From NCBI GenBank assembly GCA_007844125.1, contig CM017567.1:44183013-44247012 (forward strand): 64,000 bases of DNA. Reading direction: 5' to 3'. The notes beneath the pieces were generated by a model that made no database searches, was not told the origin of the DNA, and saw nothing but the letters and a program-made list of their open reading frames with translations. The position numbers and the translations under genes were made by a program. This stretch comes from Sinonovacula constricta. Lineage: Eukaryota; Mollusca; Bivalvia; Cardiida; Solecurtidae. Of this stretch, positions 33,879-49,200 are shown in pieces. How positions within the stretch are numbered: position 1 is the first letter of the stretch; each line of letters opens with the position of its first letter.

Positions 33879-34745
33879 ATTTCCAAAGTTGGATACCTTT
33901 TTGGCTTTGAAGTCAACATTCTTTCCCAACAGCTCCGTATTTGTCCACTTCAACCAAAGAACGCGTACCCGTATATTACGCTTTATTCGCGGAATGCACG
34001 TGCTTGATCTTATCGATAATAGAACATTTCTTAATATAGACAGAGGTAATACTAGCCGCTGTTTGGCGTACGGCTTTGGAGCCAGGCAAAAAGCGTGGGT
34101 AATGTGGAAAAAAAACACAAACATACTTTTTTTTTACAAAAGTGAAGGACTACACGATATAGTTCACAGTGGCTATAAACGACTATTCGCAGCTGATTGG
34201 ACGAGAGAAAAAATGCTATGTGCCTAATATATAACCTATCATACTAGTTTGTGTGCTTATATAAATTTTAATTAAAATAAAATATGCTTAAATGTATCAA
34301 TTTGCTGTTACTATTTACTGGTATTAACCATTTGCTCTTGGCAGGTTAATATAAATCAGGATATAAATCCGCTCCTCAGATAATACACAAGGTTATAAGA
34401 CTCATTGCTTGGATGCCGGAGATCATTCCCTTGAGAAGATAAACACTTCCTCGAGGAATTCGAAAATATGCCTCACTATTCTGTGGGATTCATCAGTTAC
34501 ATAACCCGGTACACATTCTTGAAATGCTTCTCGGGTTTTTAGTGGTTCTTGGCAAAACTAGCACGATGCCGCCGGCTCTCGGTAAACATCTGCCTGCAGG
34601 AATGAACGGCTGGCGTGGGCGGCACGCTCCGGGGAGCACTTGGTGTGGATGGTATCAGGGGTACAGAGACGGGCATTTTGTTGTAAAGAATAGCATTCAT
34701 TACGACTGTCTTACGCACAGCATATTTGACTAGAAGCACTTTACC
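33879..34745. other. Unassigned sequence
   Basis: A 112-codon plus frame at 33889-34227 has no features I recognise and I do not call it a gene. Confidence 0.35.
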
Positions 34746-34768
34746 AATGAAAACTGCTACCACTACTA

Positions 34769-34806
<38 letters not shown>

Positions 34807-34958
34807 AATACTACTACTACTACTACTACTACTGCTACATGTACTACTATTACTACAACAACAACTAGTACTACTTCTAGTACTACTACTACTATTACTA
34901 CTACAGCTTCTACTACTACTACAACTACTACTACTACTGCTACTACTACTGCTACATG

Positions 34959-35001
<43 letters not shown>

Positions 35002-35002
35002 G

Positions 35003-35057
<55 letters not shown>

Positions 35058-35110
35058 TACTACTTCTACTACAACTACTACTACTACTACATGTACTACT
35101 ACTACTACTT

Positions 35111-35159
<49 letters not shown>

Positions 35160-35252
35160 CAGCACTACTACAACTACTACTACTACTACTACTACCAACA
35201 CTACTACAACTACTACTACTACAACTACTACTACTACTGCTACTTCTGCTAA

Positions 35253-35305
<53 letters not shown>

Positions 35306-35354
35306 ACTACTATAAGTGCTACTACTGCTACATGTACTACTACGTCTACTGCTG

Positions 35355-35388
<34 letters not shown>

Positions 35389-35498
35389 CAGCACTACTAC
35401 AACTACTACTACTACTACTACTACCAACACTACTACAACTACTACTACTACAACTACTACTACTACTGCTACTTCTGCTAATATTATTATTATTATTA

Positions 35499-35534
<36 letters not shown>

Positions 35535-35746
35535 ACTACTATAAGTGCTACTACTGCTACATGTACTACTACGTCTACTGCTGCTAGTACTACTGCTAGT
35601 ACTATTACTACTATTACTACTACTACTACTACAACTACTACTTCTACTACTACTACTTCTACTTCTACTACTACTACTGTTACATGTACTACTTTTACAA
35701 CAATAACTACTTCTACATGTACTTCTACGTCTACTACCACTGTTGT

Positions 35747-35843
<97 letters not shown>

Positions 35844-35923
35844 GCTACGACTATTACTACTATTACTACTACTATTGCTTCTACGACTACTACTACAACA
35901 ACTTCTACTACTAGTACTTCTAT

Positions 35924-35959
<36 letters not shown>

Positions 35960-36018
35960 TACTACTACTACTAGTACTACTACTATTACTACTAGTACTA
36001 CTTCTACTACTACTTATA
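34746..36018 (+). repeat. ACT/ATT trinucleotide array, about 1.27 kb
   Basis: (ACT)n predominates, with (GCT)8 near 34782-34806, blocks of (ATT)n at about 35252-35300 and 35480-35530, and scattered single-base variants. A longer composite containing ATAAGTGCTACTACTGCTAC occurs twice, near 35311 and 35543. Poly-Thr, poly-Ser or poly-Val frames on either strand are by-products. Confidence 0.97.
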
Positions 36019-36950
36019 TATATCGAGTAATGTTTCCCTGAAGTTGTTTATCCCTGTAAGGCTGTATATACAATTGAGGTGTTATCTAAAACAGCAGTCT
36101 ATTTTATCGATAATGATCTGGTAGGTTACTATACATTTCTGTATCATTTGTATGAGATGGACTATGGCATAGACTTTCGCAATGGCATTACTTTCGAAAT
36201 AAAATGTTTGCGAAATAAAATGTTTGAAGATGGAAACCCACAATACTCGTAGTTGTGCTTCATTTTCTGTTTTATTGCAAGTATGCCATTATCGAGCACA
36301 TTTACTTTAAGGCCTGTAACGATATAAACTTATCTAAATGAATGAATATGCTACCACACATAATGATACATAATTTCTCTACTAGAATAATCGCTCAGTC
36401 TGCTTCTAAAGGATAATGCCCAAGTAGAAGGCTGTAATCGAAAACTAACAGCCGTTGTCCAACTTTTACACGGAAGAAGTGGTCGCAACCGCCCCCCCCC
36501 TTGCTGGTTGCATCATGCGTGTCTTTTACTTGATGCTCATTTCTATGACTGTAATTGATAGTTTATTGATGAATTCAAATCTAGAGTTACATTTTATAGT
36601 CACATTTGCCGCTAGATTAAACAGGCTAGAACCACTACATGTAATGTTGACGATTTTCTATTGCAACTGTATGTTTACTGTGTGTCTCTACATGTAGTTC
36701 TAATGGACATACATACAATGATAGTTCGTCGGGCTTTACACAGTAATATTCATACATTGTAATATCGGCAGCTCTGTTTGTAACTATGCATTCAAGGCGA
36801 TAGATGCAAGCATATCAGACTTGGATGTAAATTTCCATTTAAACAACTACCAAAATTATTAAATTCATGCATTCAAAGCGATATTTGGGAACATGACATA
36901 ATTGGGTGTACATATAAATAACTACCTAAATCGTCACCATGTCGCATGGG
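36019..36950. other. Unique AT-rich sequence before the giant array
   Basis: No gene is recognised. A C9 run lies at about 36491. Confidence 0.4.
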
Positions 36951-37205
36951 CCTCTCCTGTCATTGTTAACGTGACCTCCGCTGTCAAGCCGCTTGACACA
37001 TCACTGTGAAAGCTACCTCTGCTCTCTTACTACTTTACACATTACTGTCAAAGCTACCTCTACTGTCTAACCGCTCTACACATCACTGATAAAGTGACTT
37101 CTGCTCTCTAACTAATTACATATCACTGTCATACAGGCACCCACTTTCTCATCGCTCTACACATCAATGTAAAAGTGCCATTCACTGTCTAACCTCTCTA
37201 CACAT
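36951..37205 (+). repeat. Left edge of the 41-bp array, diverged monomers
   Basis: About six loosely matching ~41-bp units (AAAGTGACCTC.RCTGTC..., CGCTCTACACATCACTGT). They resemble subfamilies C and D at the far side more than the adjoining subfamily A. Part of this edge (CATACAGGCACCCACTTTC) recurs inside the array near 47010 and 50130. Confidence 0.85.
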
Positions 37206-40200
37206 CACTGTCAATGTTGCCTTCACAGTCCAACCTCTCTACACATCACTGTCAATGTTGCCTTCACTGTCCAACCTCTCTACACATCACTGTCAATGTT
37301 GCCTTCACAGTCCAACCTCTCTACACATCACTGTCAATGTTGCCTTCACTGTCCAACCTCTCTACACATCACTGTCAATGTTGCCTTCACAGTCCAACCT
37401 CTCTACACATCACTGTCAATGTTGCCTTCACAGTCCAACCTCTCTACACATCACTGTCAATGTTGCCTTCACTGTCCAACCTCTGTACACATCACTGTCA
37501 ATGTTGCCTTCACTGTCCAACCTCTCTACACATCACTGTCAATGTTGCCTTCACAGTCCAACCTCTGTACACATCACTGTCAATGTTGCCTTCACAGTCC
37601 AACCTCTGTACACATCACTGTCAATGTTGCCTTCACTGTCCAACCTCTCTACACATCAGTGTCAATGTTGCCTTCACTGTCCAACCTCTCTACACATCAC
37701 TGTCAATGTTGCCTTCACAGTCCAACCTCTCTACACATCACTGTCAATGTTGCCTTCACTGTCCAACCTCTGTACACATCACTGTCAATGTTGCCTTCAC
37801 TGTCCAACCTCTCTACACATCACTGTCAATGTTGCCTTCACAGTCCAACCTCTGTACACATCACTGTCAATGTTGCCTTCACAGTCCAACCTCTCTACAC
37901 ATCACTGTCAATGTTGCCTTCAATGTCCAACCTCTGTACACATCACTGTCAATGTTGCCTTCACAGTCCAACCTCTCTACACATCACTGTCAATGTTGCC
38001 GTCAATGTCCAACCTCTCTACACATCACTGTCAATGTTGCCTTCACTGTCCAACCTCTGTACACATCACTGTCAATGTTGCCTTCAATGTCCAACCTCTG
38101 TACACATCACTGTCAATGTTGCCTTCACAGTCCAACCTCTCTACACATCACTGTCAATGTTGCCTTCACAGTCCAACCTCTCTACACATCACTGTCATAG
38201 TTGCCTTCACAGTCCAACCTCTCTACACATCACTGTCAATGTTGCCTTCAATGTCCAACCTCTCTACACATCACTGTCAATGTTGCCTTCAATGTCCAAC
38301 CTCTCTACACATCACTGTCAATGTTGCCTTCAATGTCCAACCTCTGTACACATCAGTGTCAATGTTGCCTTCACTGTCCAACCTCTCTACACATCACTGT
38401 CAATGTTGCCGTCAATGTCCAACCTCTCTACACATCACTGTCAATGTTGCCGTCAACGTCCAACCTCTGTACACATCACTGTCAATGTTGCCGTCAATGT
38501 CCAACCTCTGTCCACATCACTGTCAATGTTGCCTTCACTGTCCAACCTTTCTACACATCACTGTCAATGTTGCCTTCACAGTCCAACCTCTCTACACATC
38601 ACTGTCAATGTTGCCTTCACTGTCCAACCTCTGTACACATCACTGTCAATGTTGCCTTCACAGTCCAACCTCTCTACACATCACTGTCAATGTTGCCGTC
38701 AATGTCCAATCTCTCTACACATCACTGTCAATGTTGCCTTCAGAGTCCAACCTCTCTACACATCAGTGTCAATGTTGCCTTCAATGTCCAACCTCTCTAC
38801 ACATCACTGTCAATGTTGCCTTCACAGTCCAACCTCTCTACACATCACTGTCAATGTTGCCTTCACTGTCCAACCTCTGTACACATCACTGTCAATGTTG
38901 CCTTCACTGTCCAACCTCTCTACACATCACTGTCAATGTTGCCTTCACAGTCCAACCTCTCTACACATCACTGTCAATGTTGCCTTCACAGTCCAACCTC
39001 TCTACACATCACTGTCAATGTTGCCTTCACAGTCCAACCTCTCTACACATCACTGTCAATGTTGCCTTCACAGTCAAACCTCTCTACACATCACTGTCAA
39101 TGTTGCCTTCAATGTCCAACCTCTCTACACATCACTGTCAATGTTGCCTTCAATGTCCAACCTCCGTACACATCACTGTCAATGTTGCCTTCACTGTCCA
39201 ACCTCTGTACACATCACTGTCAATGTTGCCTTCACTGTCCAACCTCTCTACACATCACTGTCAATGTTGCCTTCAATGTCCAACTTCTGTACACATCACT
39301 GTCAATGTTGCCTTCACTGTCCAACCTCTGTACACATCACTGTCAATGTTGCCTTCACTGTCCAACCTCTCTACACATCACTGTCAATGTTGCCTTCACT
39401 GTCCAACCTCTCTACACATCACTGTCAATGTTGCCTTCACTGTCCAACCTCTCTACACATCACTGTCAATGTTGCCTTCACTGTCCAACCTCTCTACACA
39501 TCACTGTCAATGTTGCCTTCAATGTCCAACCTCTGTACACATCACTGTCAATGTTGCCTTCACTGTCCAACCTCTGTACACATCACTGTCAATGTTGCCT
39601 TCACTGTCCAACCTCTCTACACATCACTGTCAATGTTGCCTTCACTGTCCAACGTCTCTACACATCACTGTCAATGTTGCCTTCACAGTCCAACCTCTCT
39701 ACACATCACTGTCAATGTTGCCTTCACTGTCCAACCTCTCTACACATCACTGTCAATGTTGCCTTCACTGTCCAACCTCTCTACACATCACTGTCAATGT
39801 TGCCTTCAATGTCCAACCTCTGTACACATCACTGTCAATGTTGCCTTCACTGTCCAACCTCTCTACACATCACTGTCAATGTTGCCGTCAATGTCCAACC
39901 TCTCTACACATCAGTGTCAATGTTGCCTTCACTTTCCAACCTCTCTACACATCACTGTCAATGTTGCCTTCACAGTCCAACCTCTCTACACATCACTGTC
40001 AATGTTGCCTTCACTGTCCAACCTCTGTACACATCACTGTCAATGTTGCCTTCACTGTCCAACCTCTCTACACATCACTGTCAATGTTGCCTTCACTGTC
40101 CAACCTCTCTACACATCAGTGTCAATGTTGCCTTCAATGTCCAACCTCTGTACACATCACTGTCAATGTTGCCTTCACTGTCCAACCTCTGTACACATCA

Positions 40201-43200
40201 CTGTCAATGTTGCCTTCAATGTCCAACCTCTGTACACATCACTGTCAATGTTGCCTTCACAGTCCAACCTCTCTACACATCACTGTCAATGTTGCCTTCA
40301 CAGTCCAACCTCTCTACACATCACTGTCATAGTTGCCTTCACAGTCCAACCTCTCTACACATCACTGTCAATGTTGCCTTCAATGTCCAACCTCTCTACA
40401 CATCACTGTCAATGTTGCCTTCAATGTCCAACCTCTCTACACATCACTGTCAATGTTGCCTTCAATGTCCAACCTCTGTACACATCAGTGTCAATGTTGC
40501 CTTCACTGTCCAACCTCTCTACACATCACTGTCAATGTTGCCGTCAATGTCCAACCTCTCTACACATCACTGTCAATGTTGCCGTCAACGTCCAACCTCT
40601 GTACACATCACTGTCAATGTTGCCGTCAATGTCCAACCTCTGTCCACATCACTGTCAATGTTGCCTTCACTGTCCAACCTCTCTACACATCACTGTCAAT
40701 GTTGCCTTCACAGTCCAACCTCTCTACACATCACTGTCAATGTTGCCTTCACTGTCCAACCTCTGTACACATCACTGTCAATGTTGCCTTCACAGTCCAA
40801 CCTCTCTACACATCACTGTCAATGTTGCCGTCAATGTCCAATCTCTCTACACATCACTGTCAATGTTGCCTTCAGAGTCCAACCTCTCTACACATCAGTG
40901 TCAATGTTGCCTTCAATGTCCAACCTCTCTACACATCACTGTCAATGTTGCCTTCACAGTCCAACCTCTCTACACATCACTGTCAATGTTGCCTTCACTG
41001 TCCAACCTCTGTACACATCACTGTCAATGTTGCCTTCACTGTCCAACCTCTCTACACATCACTGTCAATGTTGCCTTCACAGTCCAACCTCTCTACACAT
41101 CACTGTCAATGTTGCCTTCACAGTCCAACCTCTCTACACATCACTGTCAATGTTGCCTTCACAGTCCAACCTCTCTACACATCACTGTCAATGTTGCCTT
41201 CACAGTCAAACCTCTCTACACATCACTGTCAATGTTGCCTTCAATGTCCAACCTCTCTACACATCACTGTCAATGTTGCCTTCAATGTCCAACCTCTGTA
41301 CACATCACTGTCAATGTTGCCTTCACTGTCCAACCTCTGTACACATCACTGTCAATGTTGCCTTCACTGTCCAACCTCTCTACACATCACTGTCAATGTT
41401 GCCTTCAATGTCCAACTTCTGTACACATCACTGTCAATGTTGCCTTCACTGTCCAACCTCTCTACACATCACTGTCAATGTTGCCTTCACTGTCCAACCT
41501 CTCTACACATCACTGTCAATGTTGCCTTCACTGTCCAACCTCTCTACACATCACTGTCAATGTTGCCTTCACTGTCCAACCTCTCTACACATCACTGTCA
41601 ATGTTGCCTTCACTGTCCAACCTCTCTACACATCACTGTCAATGTTGCCTTCAATGTCCAACCTCTGTACACATCACTGTCAATGTTGCCTTCACTGTCC
41701 AACCTCTGTACACATCACTGTCAATGTTGCCTTCACTGTCCAACCTCTCTACACATCACTGTCAATGTTGCCTTCACTGTCCAACCTCTCTACACATCAC
41801 TGTCAATGTTGCCTTCACAGTCCAACCTCTCTACACATCACTGTCAATGTTGCCTTCACTGTCCAACCTCTCTACACATCACTGTCAATGTTGCCTTCAC
41901 TGTCCAACCTCTCTACACATTACTGTCAATGTTGCCTTCAATGTCCAACCTCTGTACACATCACTGTCAATGTTGCCTTCACTGTCCAACCTCTCTACAC
42001 ATCACTGTCAATGTTGCCGTCAATGTCCAACCTCTCTACACATCAGTGTCAATGTTGCCTTCACTGTCCAACCTCTCTACACATCACTGTCAATGTTGCC
42101 TTCACAGTCCAACCTCTCTACACATCACTGTCAATGTTGCCTTCACTGTCCAACCTCTGTACACATCACTGTCAATGTTGCCTTCACTGTCCAACCTCTC
42201 TACACATCACTGTCAATGTTGCCTTCACTGTCCAACCTCTCTACACATCAGTGTCAATGTTGCCTTCAATGTCCAACCTCTGTACACATCACTGTCAATG
42301 TTGCCTTCACTGTCCAACCTCTGTACACATCACTGTCAATGTTGCCTTCACAGTCCAACCTCTCTACACATCACTGTCAATGTTGCCGTCAATGTCCAAC
42401 CTCTCTACACATCACTGTCAATGTTGCCTTCACTGTCCAACCTCTGTACACATCACTGTCAATGTTGCCTTCAATGTCCAACCTCTGTACACATCACTGT
42501 CAATGTTGCCTTCACAGTCCAACCTCTCTACACATCACTGTCAATGTTGCCTTCACAGTCCAACCTCTCTACACATCACTGTCATAGTTGCCTTCACAGT
42601 CCAACCTCTCTACACATCACTGTCAATGTTGCCTTCAATGTCCAACCTCTCTACACATCACTGTCAATGTTGCCTTCAATGTCCAACCTCTCTACACATC
42701 ACTGTCAATGTTGCCTTCAATGTCCAACCTCTGTACACATCAGTGTCAATGTTGCCTTCACTGTCCAACCTCTCTACACATCACTGTCAATGTTGCCGTC
42801 AATGTCCAACCTCTCTACACATCACTGTCAATGTTGCCGTCAACGTCCAACCTCTGTACACATCACTGTCAATGTTGCCGTCAATGTCCAACCTCTGTCC
42901 ACATCACTGTCAATGTTGCCTTCACTGTCCAACCTCTCTACACATCACTGTCAATGTTGCCTTCACAGTCCAACCTCTCTACACATCACTGTCAATGTTG
43001 CCTTCACTGTCCAACCTCTGTACACATCACTGTCAATGTTGCCTTCACAGTCCAACCTCTCTACACATCACTGTCAATGTTGCCGTCAATGTCCAATCTC
43101 TCTACACATCACTGTCAATGTTGCCTTCAGAGTCCAACCTCTCTACACATCAGTGTCAATGTTGCCTTCAATGTCCAACCTCTCTACACATCACTGTCAA

Positions 43201-46200
43201 TGTTGCCTTCACAGTCCAACCTCTCTACACATCACTGTCAATGTTGCCTTCACTGTCCAACCTCTGTACACATCACTGTCAATGTTGCCTTCACTGTCCA
43301 ACCTCTCTACACATCACTGTCAATGTTGCCTTCACAGTCCAACCTCTCTACACATCACTGTCAATGTTGCCTTCACAGTCCAACCTCTCTACACATCACT
43401 GTCAATGTTGCCTTCACAGTCCAACCTCTCTACACATCACTGTCAATGTTGCCTTCACAGTCAAACCTCTCTACACATCACTGTCAATGTTGCCTTCAAT
43501 GTCCAACCTCTCTACACATCACTGTCAATGTTGCCTTCAATGTCCAACCTCTGTACACATCACTGTCAATGTTGCCTTCACTGTCCAACCTCTGTACACA
43601 TCACTGTCAATGTTGCCTTCACTGTCCAACCTCTCTACACATCACTGTCAATGTTGCCTTCAATGTCCAACTTCTGTACACATCACTGTCAATGTTGCCT
43701 TCACTGTCCAACCTCTGTACACATCACTGTCAATGTTGCCTTCACTGTCCAACCTCTCTACACATCACTGTCAATGTTGCCTTCACTGTCAAACCTCTCT
43801 ACACATCACTGTCAATGTTGCCTTCACTGTCCAACCTCTCTAAACATCACTGTCAATGTTGCCTTCACTGTCCAACCTCTCTACACATCACTGTCAATGT
43901 TGCCTTCAATGTCCAACCTCTGTACACATCACTGTCAATGTTGCCTTCACTGTCCAACCTCTGTACACATCACTGTCAATGTTGCCTTCACTGTCCAACC
44001 TCTCTACACATCACTGTCAATGTTGCCTTCACTGTCCAACCTCTCTACACATCACTGTCAATGTTGCCTTCACTGTCCAACCTCTCTACACATCACTGTC
44101 AATGTTGCCTTCAATGTTCAACTTCTGTACACATCACTGTCAATGTTGCCTTCACTGTCCAACCTCTCTACACATCAGTGTCAATGTTGCCTTCAATGTC
44201 CAACTTCTGTACACATCACTGTCAATGTTGCCTTCAATGTCCAACTTCTGTACACATCACTGTCAATGTTGCCTTCAATGTCCAACCTCTGTACACATCA
44301 GTGTCAATGTTGCCTTCACTGTCCAACCTCTCAACACATCACTGTCAATGCTGCCTTCAATGTCCAACCTCTCTACACATCAGTGTCGAAATAGCCTCTT
44401 CTGTCTTACCTCTCTACACATCAGTGTCAATGTTGCCTTCACTGTCCAACCTCTCTACACATCACTGTCAATGTTGCCTTCACAGTCCAACCTCTCTACA
44501 CATCACTGTCAATGTTGCCTTCACTGTCCAACCTCTCTACACATCACTGTCAATGTTGCCTTCAATGTCCAACCTCTGTACACATCACTGTCAATGTTGC
44601 CTTCAATGTCCAACCTCTCTACACATCACTGTCAATGTTGCCGTCAATGTCCAACCTCTGTACACATCACTGTCAATGTTGCCGTCAACGTCCAACCTCT
44701 CTACACATCACTGTCAATGCTGCTTTCGATGGCCAACCTCTCTACACATCACTGTCAATGTTGCCTTCACTGTCAAATCTCTCTACACATCACTGTCAGT
44801 GTTGCCTTCACTGTCAAACCTCTCTACACATCACTGTCAATGTTGCCTTCACTGTCCAACCTCTCTACACTTCACTGTCAATGTTGCCTTCACTGTCAAA
44901 CCTCTCTACACATCACTGTCAATGTTGCCTTCAATGTCCAACCTCTGTACACATCACTGTCAATGTTGGCTTCACTGTCAAACCTCTCTACACATCACTG
45001 TCAATGTTGCCTTCACAGTCCAACCTCTCTACACATCACTGTCAATGTTGCCTTCACTGTCCAACCTCTCTACACATCACTGTCAATGTTGCCTTCACTG
45101 TCCAACCTCTCTACACATCACTGTCAATGTTGCCTTCACTGTCCAACCTCTGTACACATCAGTGTCAATGTTGCCGTCAATGTCCAACCTCTGTACACAT
45201 CAGTGTCAATGTTGCCTTCACTGTCCAACCTCTCTACACATCACTGTCAATGTTGCCTTCACAGTCCAACCTCTCTACACATCACTGTCAATGTTGCCTT
45301 CACTGTCCAACCTCTGTACACATCACTGTCAATGATGCCTTCAATGTCCAACCTCTGTACACATCACTGTCAATGTTGCCTTCACTGTCCAACCTCTCTA
45401 CACATCACTGTCAATGTTGCCTTCAATGTCCAACCTCTCTACACATCAATGTCAATGTTGCCTTCAATGTCCAACTTCTGTACACACCACTGTCAATGTT
45501 GCCTTCACTGTCCAACCTCTCTACACATCAGTGTCAATGTTGCCTTCAATGTCCAACTTCTGTACACATCACTGTCAATGTTGCCTTCAATGTCCAACTT
45601 CTGTACACATCACTGTCAATGTTGCCTTCAATGTCCAACCTCTGTACACATCAGTGTCAATGTTGCCTTCACTGTCCAACCTCTCAACACATCACTGTCA
45701 ATACTGCCTTCGATGTCCAACCTCTCTACACATCACTGTCAATGTTGCCTTCAATGTCCAACCTTTCTACACATCACTGTCAATGTTGCCTTCAATGTCC
45801 AACCTCTGTACACATCACTGTCAATGTTGCCTTCATTGTCCAACCTCTCTACACATGACTGTCAATGTTGCCTTCACAGTCCAACCTCTGTACACATCAC
45901 TGTCAATGTTGCCTTCAATGTCCAACCTCTCTACACATCAGTGTCGAAATAGCCTCTTCTGTCTTACCTCTCTACACATCACTGTCAATGTTGCCTTCAC
46001 TGTCCAACCTCTGTACACATCAGTGTCAATGTTGCCTTCAATGTCCAACCTCTCTACACATCACTGTCAATGTTGCCTTCACTGTCCAACCTCTGTACAC
46101 ATCAGTGTCAATGTTGCCTTCAATGTCCAACCTCTCTACACATCACTGTCAATGTTGCCGTCAATGTCCAACCTCTGTACACATCACTGTCAATGTTGCC

Positions 46201-49200
46201 GTCAATGTCCAACCTCTCTACACATCACTGTCAATGCTGCCTTCAATGGCCAACCTCTCTACACATCACTGTCAATGTTGCCTTCACTGTCAAACCTCTC
46301 TACACATCACTGTCAATGTTGCCTTCACTGTCAAACCTCTCTACACTTCACTGTCAATGTTGCCTTCACTGTCCAACCTCTCTACACATCACTGTCAATG
46401 TTGCCTTCAATGTCCAACCTCTGTACACATCACTGTCAATGTTGCCTTCACTGTCAAACCTCTCTACACATCACTGTCAATGTTGCCTTCATAGTCCAAC
46501 GTCTCTACACATCACTGTCAATGTTGCCTTCACTGTCCAACCTCTCTACACATCACTGTCAATGTTGCCTTCACTGTCCAACCTCTCTACACATCACTGT
46601 CAATGTTGCCTTCACTGTCCAACCTCTCTACACATCACTGTCAATGTTGCCGTCAATGTCCAACCTCTGTACACATCAGTGTCAATGTTGCCTTCACTGT
46701 CCAACCTCTCTACACATCACTGTCAATGTTGCCTTCACTGTCCAACCTCTCTACACATCACTGTCAATGTTGCCTTCACTGTCCAACCTCTCTACACATC
46801 ACTGTCAATGTTGCCTTCAATGTCTAACCTCTCTACACATCACTGTCAATGTTGCCTTCGATGGCCAACCTCTCTACACATCACTGTCAATGTTGCCTTC
46901 ACAGTCCAACCTCTCTACACATCACTGTCAATGTTGCCTTCACTGTCCAACCTCTCTACACATCACTGTTAAAGTGACCTCTGCTCTCTAACTACCTTAC
47001 ATATCACTGTCATACAGGCACCCACTTTCTCATCGCTCTACACATCAATGTAAAAGTGCCATTCACTGTCTAACCTCTCTACACATCACTGTCAATGTTG
47101 CCGTCACTGTCCAACCTCTCTACACATCACTGTCAATGTTGCCTTCAATGTCCAACCTCTCTACACATCAGTGTCAATGTTGCCTTCAATGTCCAACTTC
47201 TGTACACATCACTGTCAATGTTGCCTTCAATGTCCAACTTCTGTACACATCACTGTCAATGTTGCCTTCAATGTCCAACTTCTGTACACATCACTGTCAA
47301 TGTTGCCTTCAATGTCCAACCTCTGTACACATCAGTGTCAATGTTGCCTTCACTGTCCAACCTCTCAACACATCACTGTCAATGTTGCCTTCAATGTCCA
47401 ACCTCTGTACACATCAGTGTCAATGCTGCCTTCAATGTCCAACCTCTCTACACATCAGTGTCGAAATAGCCTCTTCTGTCTTACCCATCTACACATCACT
47501 GTCAATGTTGCCTTCACAGTCCAACCTCTCTACACATCACTGTCAATGTTGCCTTCAATGTCCAACCTCTGTACACATCACTGTCAATGTTGCCTTCAAT
47601 GTCCAACCTCTCTACACATCACTGTCAATGTTGCCGTCAATGTCCAACCTCTGTACACATCACTGTCAATGTTGCCGTCAATGTCCAACCTCTCTACACA
47701 TCACTGTCAATGCTGCCTTCGATGGCCAACCTCTCTACACATCACTGTCAATGTTGCCTTCACTGTCAAACCTCTCTACACATCACTGTCAATGTTGCCT
47801 TCACTGTCCAACCTCTCTACACTTCACTGTCAATGTTGCCTTCACTGTCAAACCTCTCTACACATCACTGTCAATGTTGCCTTCAATGTCCAACCTCTGT
47901 ACACATCACTGTCAATGTTGCCTTCACTGTCAAACCTCTCTACACATCACTGTCAATGTTGCCTTCACAGTCCAACCTCTCTACACATCACTGTCAATGT
48001 TGCCTTCACTGTCCAACCTCTCTACACATCACTGTCAATGTTGCCTTCACTGTCCAACCTCTGTACACATCAGTGTCAATGTTGCCGTCAATGTCCAACC
48101 TCTGTACACATCAGTGTCAATGTTGCCTTCACTGTCCAACCTCTCTACACATCACTGTCAATGTTGCCTTCACAGTCCAACCTCTCTACACATCACTGTC
48201 AATGTTGCCTTCACAGTCCAACCTCTCTACACATCACTGTCAATGTTGCCTTCACAGTCCAACCTCTCTACACATCACTGTCAATGTTGCCTTCACTGTC
48301 CAACCTCTGTACACATCACTGTCAATGTTGCCTTCACTGTCCAACCTCTCTACACATCACTGTCAATGTTGCCTTCACAGTCCAACCTCTGTACACATCA
48401 CTGTCAATGTTGCCTTCACTGTCCAACCTCTCTACACATCACTGTCAATGTTGCCTTCACAGTCCAACCTCTCTACACATCACTGTCAATGTTGCCTTCA
48501 CTGTCCAACCTCTGTACACATCACTGTCAATGATGCCTTCAATGTCCAACCTCTGTACACATCACTGTCAATGTTGCCTTCACTGTCCAACCTCTCTACA
48601 CATCACTGTCAATGTTGCCTTCAATGTCCAACCTCTCTACACATCAATGTCAATGTTGCCTTCAATGTCCAACTTCTGTACACATCACTGTCAATGTTGC
48701 CTTCACTGTCAAACCTCTCTACACATCAGTGTCAATGTTGCCTTCAATGTCCAACTTCTGTACACATCACTGTCAATGTTGCCTTCAATGTCCAACCTCT
48801 GTACACGTCAGTGTCAATGTTGCCTTCACTGTCCAACCTCTCAACACATCACTGTCAATGCTGCCTTCAATGTCCAACCTCTCTACACATCACTGTCAAT
48901 GTTGCCTTCAATGTCCAACCTTTCTACACATCACTGTCAATGTTGCCTTCAATGTCCAACCTCTGTACACATCACTGTCAATGTTGCCTTCAATGTCCAA
49001 CCTCTCTACACATCACTGTCAATGTTGCCTTCACAGTCCAACCTCTCTACACATCACTGTCAATGTTGCCTTCAATGTCCAACCTCTCTACACATCAGTG
49101 TCGAAATAGCCTCTTCTGTCTTACCTCTCTACACATCACTGTCAATGTTGCCTTCACAGTCCAACCTTTCTACACATCACTGTCAATGTTGCCTTCACTG

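Noticed and set aside
33889..34227. 112-codon plus-strand gene
   Set aside because: No recognisable domain, promoter or intron signals. It begins inside the inverted-repeat flank and is of a length expected by chance.
34539..36041. Poly-Val, poly-Ser, poly-Thr and poly-Tyr proteins
   Set aside because: These are translations of the ACT/ATT microsatellite.
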